NCBI GenBank assembly: GCA_002862085.1
Contig: PKCK01000061.1
Location: 109,159 to 173,158 of the forward strand
DNA from: Planctomycetota bacterium
GTDB lineage: Bacteria > Planctomycetota > UBA1135 > GCA-002686595
DNA length: 64,000 nucleotides
Reading direction: 5' to 3'
Shown here one piece after another: positions 1 to 7,467 of this stretch (within the stretch, counting starts at the first letter, position 1; each line of letters begins with the position of its first letter). A model generated the notes under the pieces. That model had not been told where the DNA came from and did not search any database. It saw only the letters and a list, made by a program, of their open reading frames with translations. The translations under genes and the position numbers were made by a program.

Positions 1-2016
1 ATCGACGAGTCCGGGCAGGCGGGCGGGAGCGCGGGACCGTTCCTCGACTACCTGCCCGACCTCCCCGCGGCCCCGCTGGAGACCGCGCGGACGGAGCTCG
101 AAGCGTCGCGGAGCTGGCGCATCCGCGTGGAGGAAGCGGCACGCGGGCCTTACCTCGAGCAGCGCGAGAACGCCGCGGACGGTCCCCGCGGCTTCCTCCG
201 TCCCCGTCTCCTCGGCGCGCACAGCATCGAGGGGCACGAGCTCGAGGTGGCGGAGGATGGCGTGGTCGAACGTCGTGCACCGCGCTCCGCGCAGGACGAG
301 TACGTCGTCCGCTTCGACCCGGGTGACCTGACGCGCGTCACGGGGATCGAGGTGACGCTTCTCCCGGACGAGGGAGGTGCCTTCTCCGACGCGGCCGACG
401 GCCACTTCGTTCTCACCGGAGTGAAGCTGGCGCGCAGCGGGCAGGAAGCGCCTCCAGCGGGCTGGGCGGGCGCGGTGGCGGATGCCGCGGGCCGCGGCGA
501 AGACAGGGAGATCGGGCCCGCGGCCGGCGCCCTCGACGACGATCCCCGCAAGGGCTGGACGCTGCGGGAGTCGGGCTGGGAGGGCCCCGCGCGCATACGC
601 CTCGCCCTCGAGGAACCCATGGGGGTGAGCGCCGGCGAGGCCCTGGAGGTGACGCTGCTCTTCCGATCGAACGTCGTCGGGAGCTACGCGAAGCGCGCCC
701 GGATCGCCCTCACCGCGGAGAAGGGCGACGCCCCGCGAACCCTGGGCCCGACGCCCCGGGAAGCCCTCGCCGAGCATCTGGAAGAAGCGGGTGACGCCCC
801 GCTGCCGGACGAGCTCGACGCGCGGCTGTTCCGTCAGTTCCTCGATGACGACCCGGCCTGGACGGACGCCGACCGCCGCGTGCGCGGTCTCGAACAGCAC
901 GTCCGCGACCAGGAGCAGGGCCGCGGCGCGCGGCGGGTCACCGTGCTGCGCGAACGGACGGAGCCCCGGACGACGGCCGTGCTCGAACGGGGCGTCTGGA
1001 ACGCACGCGGCGCGCCGGTCGGCCGCGCGGTGCCCGCGTCGATCGGCGCGCCAGCGCTCGCGACCGATGCGCCCACGCGGCTCGACCTCGCCAGGTGGCT
1101 GACGGCGCCGGACCACCCGCTCACGGCGCGGGTCCTCGTCAACCAGGTCTGGCAGATGCTCCTCGGGCGCGGCCTCGTCGACACGCCCGCCGATCTCGGG
1201 ACGCAGTGCGCTCCGCCAGTGCACGAGGAGCTTCTCGACTGGCTCGCCGCGGACCTCGTCGAGAACGGCTGGGACCTCCGCCGCCTCGTCCGGCTCATCG
1301 TCACCAGCGACACCTACCGCCGCACGAGTCGCTCCACCGAGGCCGAGCGCGCCCGCGATCCAGAGGGCCGACTGCTCGCGCGCGCGCCGCGCTTCCGTCT
1401 CCCGAGCTGGATGATCCGCGACGCCGCGCTCTCCGCCAGCGGGCTGCTCGACCCCACGACCGGCGGGCCCCCGGTCTTCCCCCACCAGCCGCCCGGCGTG
1501 TGGGAGGAGATGTTCATGGGGCGCATGCGCTACCGCCCGACCGTGGGCAGCGCACGCCATCGCCGCTCGCTCTACGCCTTCTGGCGCCGCAACGTCACCC
1601 CGACCTTCTTCTTCGACAGCGCCGACCGCCGCACGTGCTCCGTGGCGCGGCGCATGACCAACACTCCCCTGCAGGCGCTCACGCTCCTCAACGATCGGAC
1701 CTTCGCCGAGGCCGCGCAGGCGCTCGGCGAAGGGGCCGCCGGCACGCCCGGGAGCGACAGCGAGCGGATCCAGGGGCTCGCGCGGCGCGTGCTGAGCCGG
1801 GAGCTCGCAGACGCCGAGCTCGCGGCGGTCGAGTCCGCGCTGGAGCGACTCCGCAGCATCTACGAGCGTGACCCCGCGGCCGCCCGGGCAGCGACCGCGC
1901 CCTCCCCCCTCGAACCGGTCCCGGCGAGGTCCGAGCTGGATCACGTCGAGGTCGCGAGCCTGACCGCGGTCGCAGCGATGCTCCTGAACACCGACGAGGC
2001 CATCACCCGTGAGTGA
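1..2016 (+). CDS. PSD1 (DUF1553) domain protein, 5' end outside the window
   Basis: The frame is open from base 1, so the start and probably the usual N-terminal cytochrome-like/DUF1549 part lie upstream; 671 residues are visible. Residues ~1-250 look like a beta-rich module (alternating hydrophobic stretches around YVVRFDPGDLTRV). Residues ~360-650 match the DUF1553/PSD1 domain, with LARWLTAPDHPLTARVLVNQ, the W-Q-M-L-L-G-R-G-L-V segment, SDTYRR and the late MTNTPLQALTLLND motif. The family is very common in planctomycetes, is usually exported, and is proposed to act in breakdown of complex polysaccharide; its chemistry is not established. The stop overlaps the DUF1501 start by 8 bases, the classic pairing of these two families. 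Family assignment is firm, function is not. Confidence 0.9.
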   Translation: MDESGQAGGSAGPFLDYLPDLPAAPLETARTELEASRSWRIRVEEAARGPYLEQRENAADGPRGFLRPRLLGAHSIEGHELEVAEDGVVERRAPRSAQDEYVVRFDPGDLTRVTGIEVTLLPDEGGAFSDAADGHFVLTGVKLARSGQEAPPAGWAGAVADAAGRGEDREIGPAAGALDDDPRKGWTLRESGWEGPARIRLALEEPMGVSAGEALEVTLLFRSNVVGSYAKRARIALTAEKGDAPRTLGPTPREALAEHLEEAGDAPLPDELDARLFRQFLDDDPAWTDADRRVRGLEQHVRDQEQGRGARRVTVLRERTEPRTTAVLERGVWNARGAPVGRAVPASIGAPALATDAPTRLDLARWLTAPDHPLTARVLVNQVWQMLLGRGLVDTPADLGTQCAPPVHEELLDWLAADLVENGWDLRRLVRLIVTSDTYRRTSRSTEAERARDPEGRLLARAPRFRLPSWMIRDAALSASGLLDPTTGGPPVFPHQPPGVWEEMFMGRMRYRPTVGSARHRRSLYAFWRRNVTPTFFFDSADRRTCSVARRMTNTPLQALTLLNDRTFAEAAQALGEGAAGTPGSDSERIQGLARRVLSRELADAELAAVESALERLRSIYERDPAAARAATAPSPLEPVPARSELDHVEVASLTAVAAMLLNTDEAITRE

Positions 2017-3442
2017 CGCTCCCCGCATCGACCCGAACCTCCTCGGCCGGCGCGCGTTCCTCCGCGGCGTCGGAGCCGCGGGTCTCGCGCCGCTCGGCCT
2101 CGCATCGCTGCTCGCCCGGGAGGACGGGGGCGCCGCAGGCCTGCCCCACTTCCCGGGCAAGGTGCGCCGCGTGGTGATGCTGACCCAGTCGGGCGGGCCC
2201 TCGCAGCTCGAGCTGTTCGACCCCAAGCCCGGGATGGTCGAGCGCGCCGGCGAGGTGATCCCCGAGAGCGTGCGCCGCGGCCAGCGCCTCACGGGGATGA
2301 CGAAGGGCAAGCCCCAGCTCGTGCTCCCCTCGCGCGCGCGGTTTCGCCGGCGCGGGGAGAGCGGCATCGAGCTCTCCGACTGGATCCCCCACATCGGCGG
2401 CGTCGCGGACCGCATCGCCCTCGTGCGCTCCATGGTCACCGATCAGATCAACCACGCGCCGGCCATGACGCAGTTCCTCACCGGGAACCAGCTGCCCGGA
2501 CGGCCGAGCCTCGGGGCGTGGACCAGCTACGGGCTCGGACGCATCAGCGACGACCTCCCGAGCTTCGTCGTGCTGATCACGCGTATGCAGCGCGGTTCGG
2601 ACCAGCCTCTCTACGACCACTACTGGGGCGCGGGCGCTCTCCCCTCCGAGCACCAGGGCGTACGCCTCCGCGCGGCGCGCTCGCCCGTGCTCTACCTCGA
2701 CAATCCCGGCGGCGTCGGCCGCGAGGTGCGACGCGCCCAGCTCGACGGCATCGGCGCACTCAACGACGAGCGACGCGAGCTCACGGGCGACCCCGAGATC
2801 GAGGCGCGCACCGCCCAGTACGAGCTCGCCTACCGCATGCAGGCGAGCGTACCCGAGCTCACGGACATGTCGGACGAGTCCGACGAGACCTACGAGCTGT
2901 ACGGCCCCGATTCGCGGCGCGCCGGCAGCTACGCATACCACTGCGTGCTCGCCCGCCGGATGCTCGAGCGGGGCGTGCGCTTCGTCCAGCTGATCCACCC
3001 CGACTGGGACCACCACAGCCGCCTGACGAGCTGGTGCCGCATGCGCTGCCGTGACACCGACCAGCCGAGCGCGGCGCTGATCCGCGACCTCGAGCGACGG
3101 GGCCTCCTCGAGGACACCCTCGTCGTCTGGGGCGGCGAGTTCGGCCGGAGCCCCGCGGGTCAGGGTGACTGGCAGAGCCTCGAGGCGGGCCGTGATCACC
3201 ACCCCTGCAGCTTCAGCCTGTTCCTCGCAGGCGCGGGCGTGAAGCGCGGCGTCGTCCACGGCCGCACCGACGACTACGGCTTCCACGCCGCGGAGGATCC
3301 GGTCCACGTGCGCGACCTGCACGCGACGATCCTGCACCTGCTCGGCATCGACCACGAACGATTCGCGATCCGCCAGAGCGGCCTGGACGTCCGCTTGACC
3401 GGCGTCGAGCCGGCGCGGGTCGTGGAGGAGCTGCTCGCCTGA
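2009..3442 (+). CDS. DUF1501 family Tat-exported protein (sulfatase-like fold)
   Basis: A 477-residue protein starting at GTG inside the end of the DUF1553 gene, so the two are translationally coupled. The N-terminus has a twin-arginine signal (RRAFLRG at residues ~13-19, then a hydrophobic run ending near LASLLA). The mature part carries DUF1501 hallmarks: QSGGPSQLELFDPKPGM, the central YAYHCVLARRMLERGVRFVQL, and late LVVWGGEFGRSP followed by a D-H-H motif. The family shares the alkaline phosphatase/sulfatase fold, but the true substrate is unknown. Location is expected to be periplasmic. With the upstream gene it forms the standard planctomycete DUF1553-DUF1501 unit. Confidence 0.92.
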   Translation: MSDAPRIDPNLLGRRAFLRGVGAAGLAPLGLASLLAREDGGAAGLPHFPGKVRRVVMLTQSGGPSQLELFDPKPGMVERAGEVIPESVRRGQRLTGMTKGKPQLVLPSRARFRRRGESGIELSDWIPHIGGVADRIALVRSMVTDQINHAPAMTQFLTGNQLPGRPSLGAWTSYGLGRISDDLPSFVVLITRMQRGSDQPLYDHYWGAGALPSEHQGVRLRAARSPVLYLDNPGGVGREVRRAQLDGIGALNDERRELTGDPEIEARTAQYELAYRMQASVPELTDMSDESDETYELYGPDSRRAGSYAYHCVLARRMLERGVRFVQLIHPDWDHHSRLTSWCRMRCRDTDQPSAALIRDLERRGLLEDTLVVWGGEFGRSPAGQGDWQSLEAGRDHHPCSFSLFLAGAGVKRGVVHGRTDDYGFHAAEDPVHVRDLHATILHLLGIDHERFAIRQSGLDVRLTGVEPARVVEELLA

Positions 3443-3455
3443 GGGCGCGCGGCGC

Positions 3456-3890
3456 TCAGTCCACCAGCTCGTCCTCGACGTCTCGCGGGAGCTGGCGGCG
3501 CGGCAGCAGATCGCCGAGGTAGCCGCGCCTGAGCGCCGTCAGCCGCCAGTCGGGCCCGAAGAAGAGCACGAGCCCCTCGGTCGTCGTGTCCGTGCTCGTG
3601 AAGCGGAAGTTGCCCTGGGCGTCGCCGATGGGTGCCGAGACCTCGATGTTCCAGTCGGTCACGTCCGCCCAGCCCCACGCGAGCGCGAGGCCGAGCCCCA
3701 CCTCGATCACGTGGACCGGAGCGCCGAGATGTTCGAGCGCGTCGCTCACGTCGCTCGTGCCGACCGCGAGCGCGTCCACGCGCTCGGGAAGCGGCTCCTG
3801 GAACACCCGGGAGCGGTTGTAGTCCCCGTCGACGCAGGCGGCGCCGAGGAGCGCCGCGGCCAGGGCGGCTGCCGTGCGAGCGCAGGTCAC
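3456..3890 (-). CDS. small predicted lipoprotein, unknown function
   Basis: A 144-residue protein with a short hydrophobic N-terminus ending in a lipobox (LLGAAC, Cys at residue 19), so it is probably an outer- or inner-membrane lipoprotein. The rest (DYNRSRVFQEPLP, then a region around DWNIEVSAPIGDAQG) matches no family I recognise; a hydrophobic stretch VIEVGLGLALAWGWADV lies near the middle. It starts 4 bases after the stop of the BamE-like lipoprotein gene and is surely co-transcribed with it. It ends 13 bases from the convergent DUF1501 stop. Both lipoproteins may share a role in recognising a surface or assembly partner, but that is a guess. Confidence 0.75.
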   Translation of the reverse strand: MTCARTAAALAAALLGAACVDGDYNRSRVFQEPLPERVDALAVGTSDVSDALEHLGAPVHVIEVGLGLALAWGWADVTDWNIEVSAPIGDAQGNFRFTSTDTTTEGLVLFFGPDWRLTALRRGYLGDLLPRRQLPRDVEDELVD

Positions 3891-3894
3891 GGGG

Positions 3895-4284
3895 TCAGAA
3901 GACAGGCACGTCGTAGTCGGCCTCGGACGCCTGGAAGAGCGTCCCCACGTGGAGGACGTTGTCGGCCTCGTCGAAGAAGACCCAGACGCGGTCCGACTGG
4001 GTGTCGACGCCGCGGAGCCCCAGCAGGATCAGGAAGGCCGCGGCCTGCTTCTCGACCGTGTGCTCGTAGCGCCATGCGCTGCGGCGGCCCAGCTGGACGA
4101 CCTCGTTCGGGGCGCCCAGGAGGCGCGTCACGTCGTCGGCGGTGGACTGCCCCGGGACGATCTGCGCGACGGCCTCCGGCGGCAGGACGGGGTTGGCCGT
4201 GGAGCGGCTCAGGAAGCAGCCCGCGAGCGGGAGAGCGAGGGCGAGCGCCAGGCCGGCGCGGAGGAGAGGGTTCGTGTCGATCAT
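3895..4284 (-). CDS. SmpA/OmlA (BamE)-like lipoprotein
   Basis: A 129-residue protein. The start at 4284 is chosen because it gives a proper lipoprotein signal (LALALALPLAGC, Cys23); an upstream in-frame start would add a charged, glycine-rich leader. Residues ~40-125 fit the SmpA/OmlA fold: IVPGQSTADDVTRLLGAPNEV, a W-R-Y-E-H strand, then VWVFFDEADNVLHV. In proteobacteria BamE-type proteins help the BAM outer-membrane assembly complex, but this fold is also widespread in small lipoproteins of other roles. First gene of a two-gene unit with the next small lipoprotein; divergent from a glycosyltransferase gene with only 47 bases between them. Confidence 0.75.
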   Translation of the reverse strand: MIDTNPLLRAGLALALALPLAGCFLSRSTANPVLPPEAVAQIVPGQSTADDVTRLLGAPNEVVQLGRRSAWRYEHTVEKQAAAFLILLGLRGVDTQSDRVWVFFDEADNVLHVGTLFQASEADYDVPVF

Positions 4285-4331
4285 GGTGTCGCTGGGAAGT
4301 GTAGGGTCGTTCGCACGTCCCCCACCTCCCG

Positions 4332-5309
4332 TTGCGCGTCGCCGTAGATCTATCCCCACTCGTCCGCTCGTTCCCCGCGAGCATCCGCCGGATCACCCGG
4401 TCGATCCTCGATCGGATCGAGGCGCGGGGGGACGTCGAGATCGTGGGCGTCGCCCCCCCTGACCGGGGCCTGCTGGGCGCCTGGCGCCAGGTCGGACTCC
4501 CCCGGGCCGCGAGGAAGCACGGAGCCCGGGTGCTCCACTGCTTCGGCTCGTCCTTCCCCCTGGCCGCCGGGATCCCCACCGTCCAGACCGTGCACGAGTG
4601 CCCCTGGCTCCACGGCTCGTGCGAGAACAGCGGCGCTCGCCATCGACTCTGGGCCCACCTCGGCCGCACGCGGGCCGCTCGCACCTGCACGCCCTCCGAG
4701 GGCGTCGCGCGCGATCTCCGCGGGCTCGGCCACGGCGAGCGCCTGCGCGTCGTGCCCTGGGGCGTGGGCGGGGAGTTCTCGCCCGGACGGGACGACGCCG
4801 ACCGGCGTCTCGGGGAGGCCCTCGCCGAGCTCCCGCAGACCCCCTTCGTCCTGTGCCCCGCCGCGGCGGGGCGGCCCAAGAAGCGCGTCGACCGCGTCGT
4901 CGCCGGCGCAGCCGCCGTGGGCCTCGCGGTCGCGGTGACCGGACGAGGCGAGGTCCCTGCCGGCGCGCGAGCGCTCGGTGAGGTCCCGGAGGAGCTCCTG
5001 CCCGCGCTCTACCGTCGCGCGGCCGCCGTGGCGATCCTGTCCCGCTCGGAGGGATTCGCGCTGCCCGTCCTGGAGGCCGCTGCGAGCGGGACCCCCGTGG
5101 TGGTCTCGCGGGGCAGCGTCCAGGCGGAGACCGCCGGAACGGCGGGGGTCGAGGTCGATCCGGACGACCCTGACGATGTCGCGCGCGGTCTGCGCCTCGC
5201 CCAGGACCGCGACCCCGTACGCGCCGCGGCGGGACGCGCGAGAGCGCGGGAGCTCGACTGGGAACGCTCCGCCGCGCGCCTCGTCGAGGTGTGGGAGGAG
5301 ATCGCATGA
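4332..5309 (+). CDS. GT4-type glycosyltransferase
   Basis: A 325-residue protein with a TTG start. It has the GT-B architecture: an N-terminal acceptor half opening MRVAVDLSPLVRS and a C-terminal nucleotide-sugar half with the retaining-GT4 EX7E motif (EGFALPVLEAAASGTPVVVS, residues ~240-260). VVPWGVGGEFSPG in the middle is typical of the linker of this family. The sugar donor and acceptor cannot be read from sequence. It overlaps the next glycosyltransferase by 4 bases (ATGA), so the two are probably one operon for a glycan or glycolipid. Confidence 0.88.
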   Translation: MRVAVDLSPLVRSFPASIRRITRSILDRIEARGDVEIVGVAPPDRGLLGAWRQVGLPRAARKHGARVLHCFGSSFPLAAGIPTVQTVHECPWLHGSCENSGARHRLWAHLGRTRAARTCTPSEGVARDLRGLGHGERLRVVPWGVGGEFSPGRDDADRRLGEALAELPQTPFVLCPAAAGRPKKRVDRVVAGAAAVGLAVAVTGRGEVPAGARALGEVPEELLPALYRRAAAVAILSRSEGFALPVLEAAASGTPVVVSRGSVQAETAGTAGVEVDPDDPDDVARGLRLAQDRDPVRAAAGRARARELDWERSAARLVEVWEEIA

Positions 5310-6394
5310 GCGTCGCTCCGCGCGTCCTCGTCAGCGGCGTCGTCCTCGGCCAGCCCATGGGCGGTGTTCGTCGGCACAACGCGGAGCTCCTACCGCGGCT
5401 CGCGGAGCGCCTCCGGGCGGCGGGCGGCGGGCTCGGTGTCCTCGAGGGCGCGGTCCCGATCCCGTTCGAACTCCCTGACGTCGTCGAACGAATCCCCTCC
5501 GACGTCCCTTACCAGCCGCCGCACATGCGCGCCCTGGCGGAATCGCGCGCGCTCCGCGAGGCCCTCGCCGCGGCGGCGGCCGCTGGCCGGGCCTTCGATC
5601 TCGTGCACACGGCCCATCTGCCCGCGCCGCGCGACCTCGGCGTCCCGGTCACGCGGACGGTTCACGATCTGCGCAGCATCGACCTCGAGCGCGCACCCTT
5701 CGTCCGGCGGCTCATCGGCGGACGCGTGCTGCGCCGCGCGCTCGAAGGAGCCCGCGCCGTGGGCGTCGTGAGCGACTGGATGGCCTCGCGCGTCCTCGAG
5801 GAGTGGCCCGCACTCGAGGGGCGCGTGCACGTCATCGGGAACGGCGCCGATCATCTGCCGATCCTGCCCCGCGAGCCCGCGGACCCGGGCTTCGCGCTGC
5901 ACGTCGGACACGTCGAGCCACGCAAGGGGCTGGAGGCCCTCGTGCGGAGCCTCGGCCACGCACGCGGCCCGGAGCGGGTCGTCCTCGCGGGCCGCGCGGT
6001 CGCGCGTGAGCTCGACCGGCTCCGCGGGATCGCGTTCGAGCTCGGCGTCGCGGACAGGCTCGAGCACGTCACTCCCGGGGACGACGAGGCCCTCGCGAGG
6101 CTCCTCGCCACCGCGCGCGTCGCCGTCTTCCCGTCGCGCCTCGAAGGCTGCGGGATCGGACCGCTCGAGGCTCTGCGCGCAGGCTGTCCGACGGCCGTCT
6201 CCGACATCCCCGCTCACCGCGAGGTGGCCGGGCCGGGCGCGGAGCGCTTCCAGGTCGGCGACGTGGACGAGCTCGTCGACGCGATGGACCGGGCGCTCGC
6301 CGCTCCCTCGCCCGCCCTGGAGCCGCGAACGTGGGACAGCGCTGCCGACGCCTGGTTCGAGATGCTCGCGGCGGCCGCCCGCGGCTCCTCCTGA
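5306..6394 (+). CDS. GT4-type glycosyltransferase
   Basis: A 362-residue protein. The ATG at 5306 overlaps the preceding TGA and is preferred over an in-frame start 15 bases upstream. Residues 1-20 contain RVLVSGVVLGQPMGGVRRHNAELLPRL, a glycine-rich acceptor-side loop; the C-terminal half has LHVGHVEPRKGLEALVRSL and the EX7E motif EGCGIGPLEALRAGCPTAVS near residue 285. Cytoplasmic or membrane-peripheral enzyme, presumably adding a sugar in the same pathway as its upstream neighbour. Its stop codon abuts, with no gap, the stop codon of the convergent third glycosyltransferase gene. Confidence 0.88.
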   Translation: MSVAPRVLVSGVVLGQPMGGVRRHNAELLPRLAERLRAAGGGLGVLEGAVPIPFELPDVVERIPSDVPYQPPHMRALAESRALREALAAAAAAGRAFDLVHTAHLPAPRDLGVPVTRTVHDLRSIDLERAPFVRRLIGGRVLRRALEGARAVGVVSDWMASRVLEEWPALEGRVHVIGNGADHLPILPREPADPGFALHVGHVEPRKGLEALVRSLGHARGPERVVLAGRAVARELDRLRGIAFELGVADRLEHVTPGDDEALARLLATARVAVFPSRLEGCGIGPLEALRAGCPTAVSDIPAHREVAGPGAERFQVGDVDELVDAMDRALAAPSPALEPRTWDSAADAWFEMLAAAARGSS

Positions 6395-7456
6395 TCAGCG
6401 CGTCAGCAGCCGTTCGTAGAGCTCGAGGTGAGCGGCGATCTCGTCCGCGAGCGTCGGGCGCGGCAGCGCCGTCACCCCTGGCCCGGGACAGCCACCCCTG
6501 CGCGTCGGCTCTCCGGCCCGGTCCATCTCCTGGAGGATCGCGGCGAGCTCCTCGGCGCTCCTGAAGAGCCGGCCCTCCTCGGCTCCCGCCAGGAGCTGCT
6601 GATTGCCCGCGTTGTCCCGCGCGACGACGGGCACGCCGAGCGCGAGAGCCTCGAGGATCGTGCGCGACTCTCCCTCCGTGACGCTCGTGTTCAGCGCCGC
6701 GTCCGCCTGCGACAGGGTCCGGAGCGCCGCGTCGTGCGAGAGCGCGTCCTGGAGCACGACGTTCCTCATCCCGTCGACGCGGCGCGCGACTCCTTCCGCG
6801 TACTCCGCGTCCACGACGTCGCCCGCGATCAGCAGACGCCACGCCGCAGCCGCGTCGGACGAGGACGCGAGGCGCGCGAAGGCGTCGAGGGCCATGTGCA
6901 CGTCCTTCACCGGCCTGAGCCCCGCGAGGAGCACCGCCACGCGGGTTCGCGCTGGAAGGGCTCCGAGGACATCGAACTCCCCACCGCTCGCCCCCGCGAC
7001 GAGCCGCTCGAGGCGATCAGGATCGAGGCCCTGGGCGATCCGCGCGACGCGGTCTCCGTGGCCTCCGCGGACGAGGGCCGCCTCCTGGTGAGCGGAGAGG
7101 GCGATGATCGCGTCGGCCCGGCCGAGGTTCGCGTCGACCTCGTCGGTCCAGTCCTCCAGATCGGTCCCCGTCACCGTGATGACCAGCGGCGCTCCGCTGG
7201 CCTCGGCGCACGCCCTGGCCGCCGTGGCGCTCGGCCCCGCGTGGAGCGCGTGGCAGAGGTCGGGAGCATCGACCTCGTCGCGCCAGTCGCCTGAAGGGCC
7301 GACGAACAGGGCCGAGAGTCCGCGCTCCCCGAGCCCCTCGATCAGCGCGCGCGCGGCCACGGCGTTCCCCGCCGCGGCGCCGAGTTCGTAGCGCGCGAAG
7401 AGCGCCACGCGTCTGCCGCGCGGCGCTCTCCTCGGATCCTGCTCGCCGCCCTCCAT
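6395..7456 (-). CDS. glycosyltransferase with SenB/TIGR04348-like features
   Basis: A 353-residue GT-B protein. The N-terminal GNAVAARALIEGLGERG, DLCHALHAGPSATAARACAEASGAPLVITVTGTDLEDW pattern resembles the TIGR04348/SenB group (selenosugar synthase and relatives), and the C-terminal half has the EX7E motif EGESRTILEALALGVPVVA. I see no SenA- or SenC-like neighbour, so a role in selenoneine is not supported here and an ordinary glycan GT is equally likely. Convergent with the two preceding glycosyltransferases with zero spacing; its start is 11 bases after the stop of the 986-residue repeat protein on the same strand, so co-transcription with it is not possible in that order but the reverse read-through is: the repeat protein lies upstream of it. 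Confidence 0.8.
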   Translation of the reverse strand: MEGGEQDPRRAPRGRRVALFARYELGAAAGNAVAARALIEGLGERGLSALFVGPSGDWRDEVDAPDLCHALHAGPSATAARACAEASGAPLVITVTGTDLEDWTDEVDANLGRADAIIALSAHQEAALVRGGHGDRVARIAQGLDPDRLERLVAGASGGEFDVLGALPARTRVAVLLAGLRPVKDVHMALDAFARLASSSDAAAAWRLLIAGDVVDAEYAEGVARRVDGMRNVVLQDALSHDAALRTLSQADAALNTSVTEGESRTILEALALGVPVVARDNAGNQQLLAGAEEGRLFRSAEELAAILQEMDRAGEPTRRGGCPGPGVTALPRPTLADEIAAHLELYERLLTR

Positions 7457-7467
7457 GGGCGGTCACC

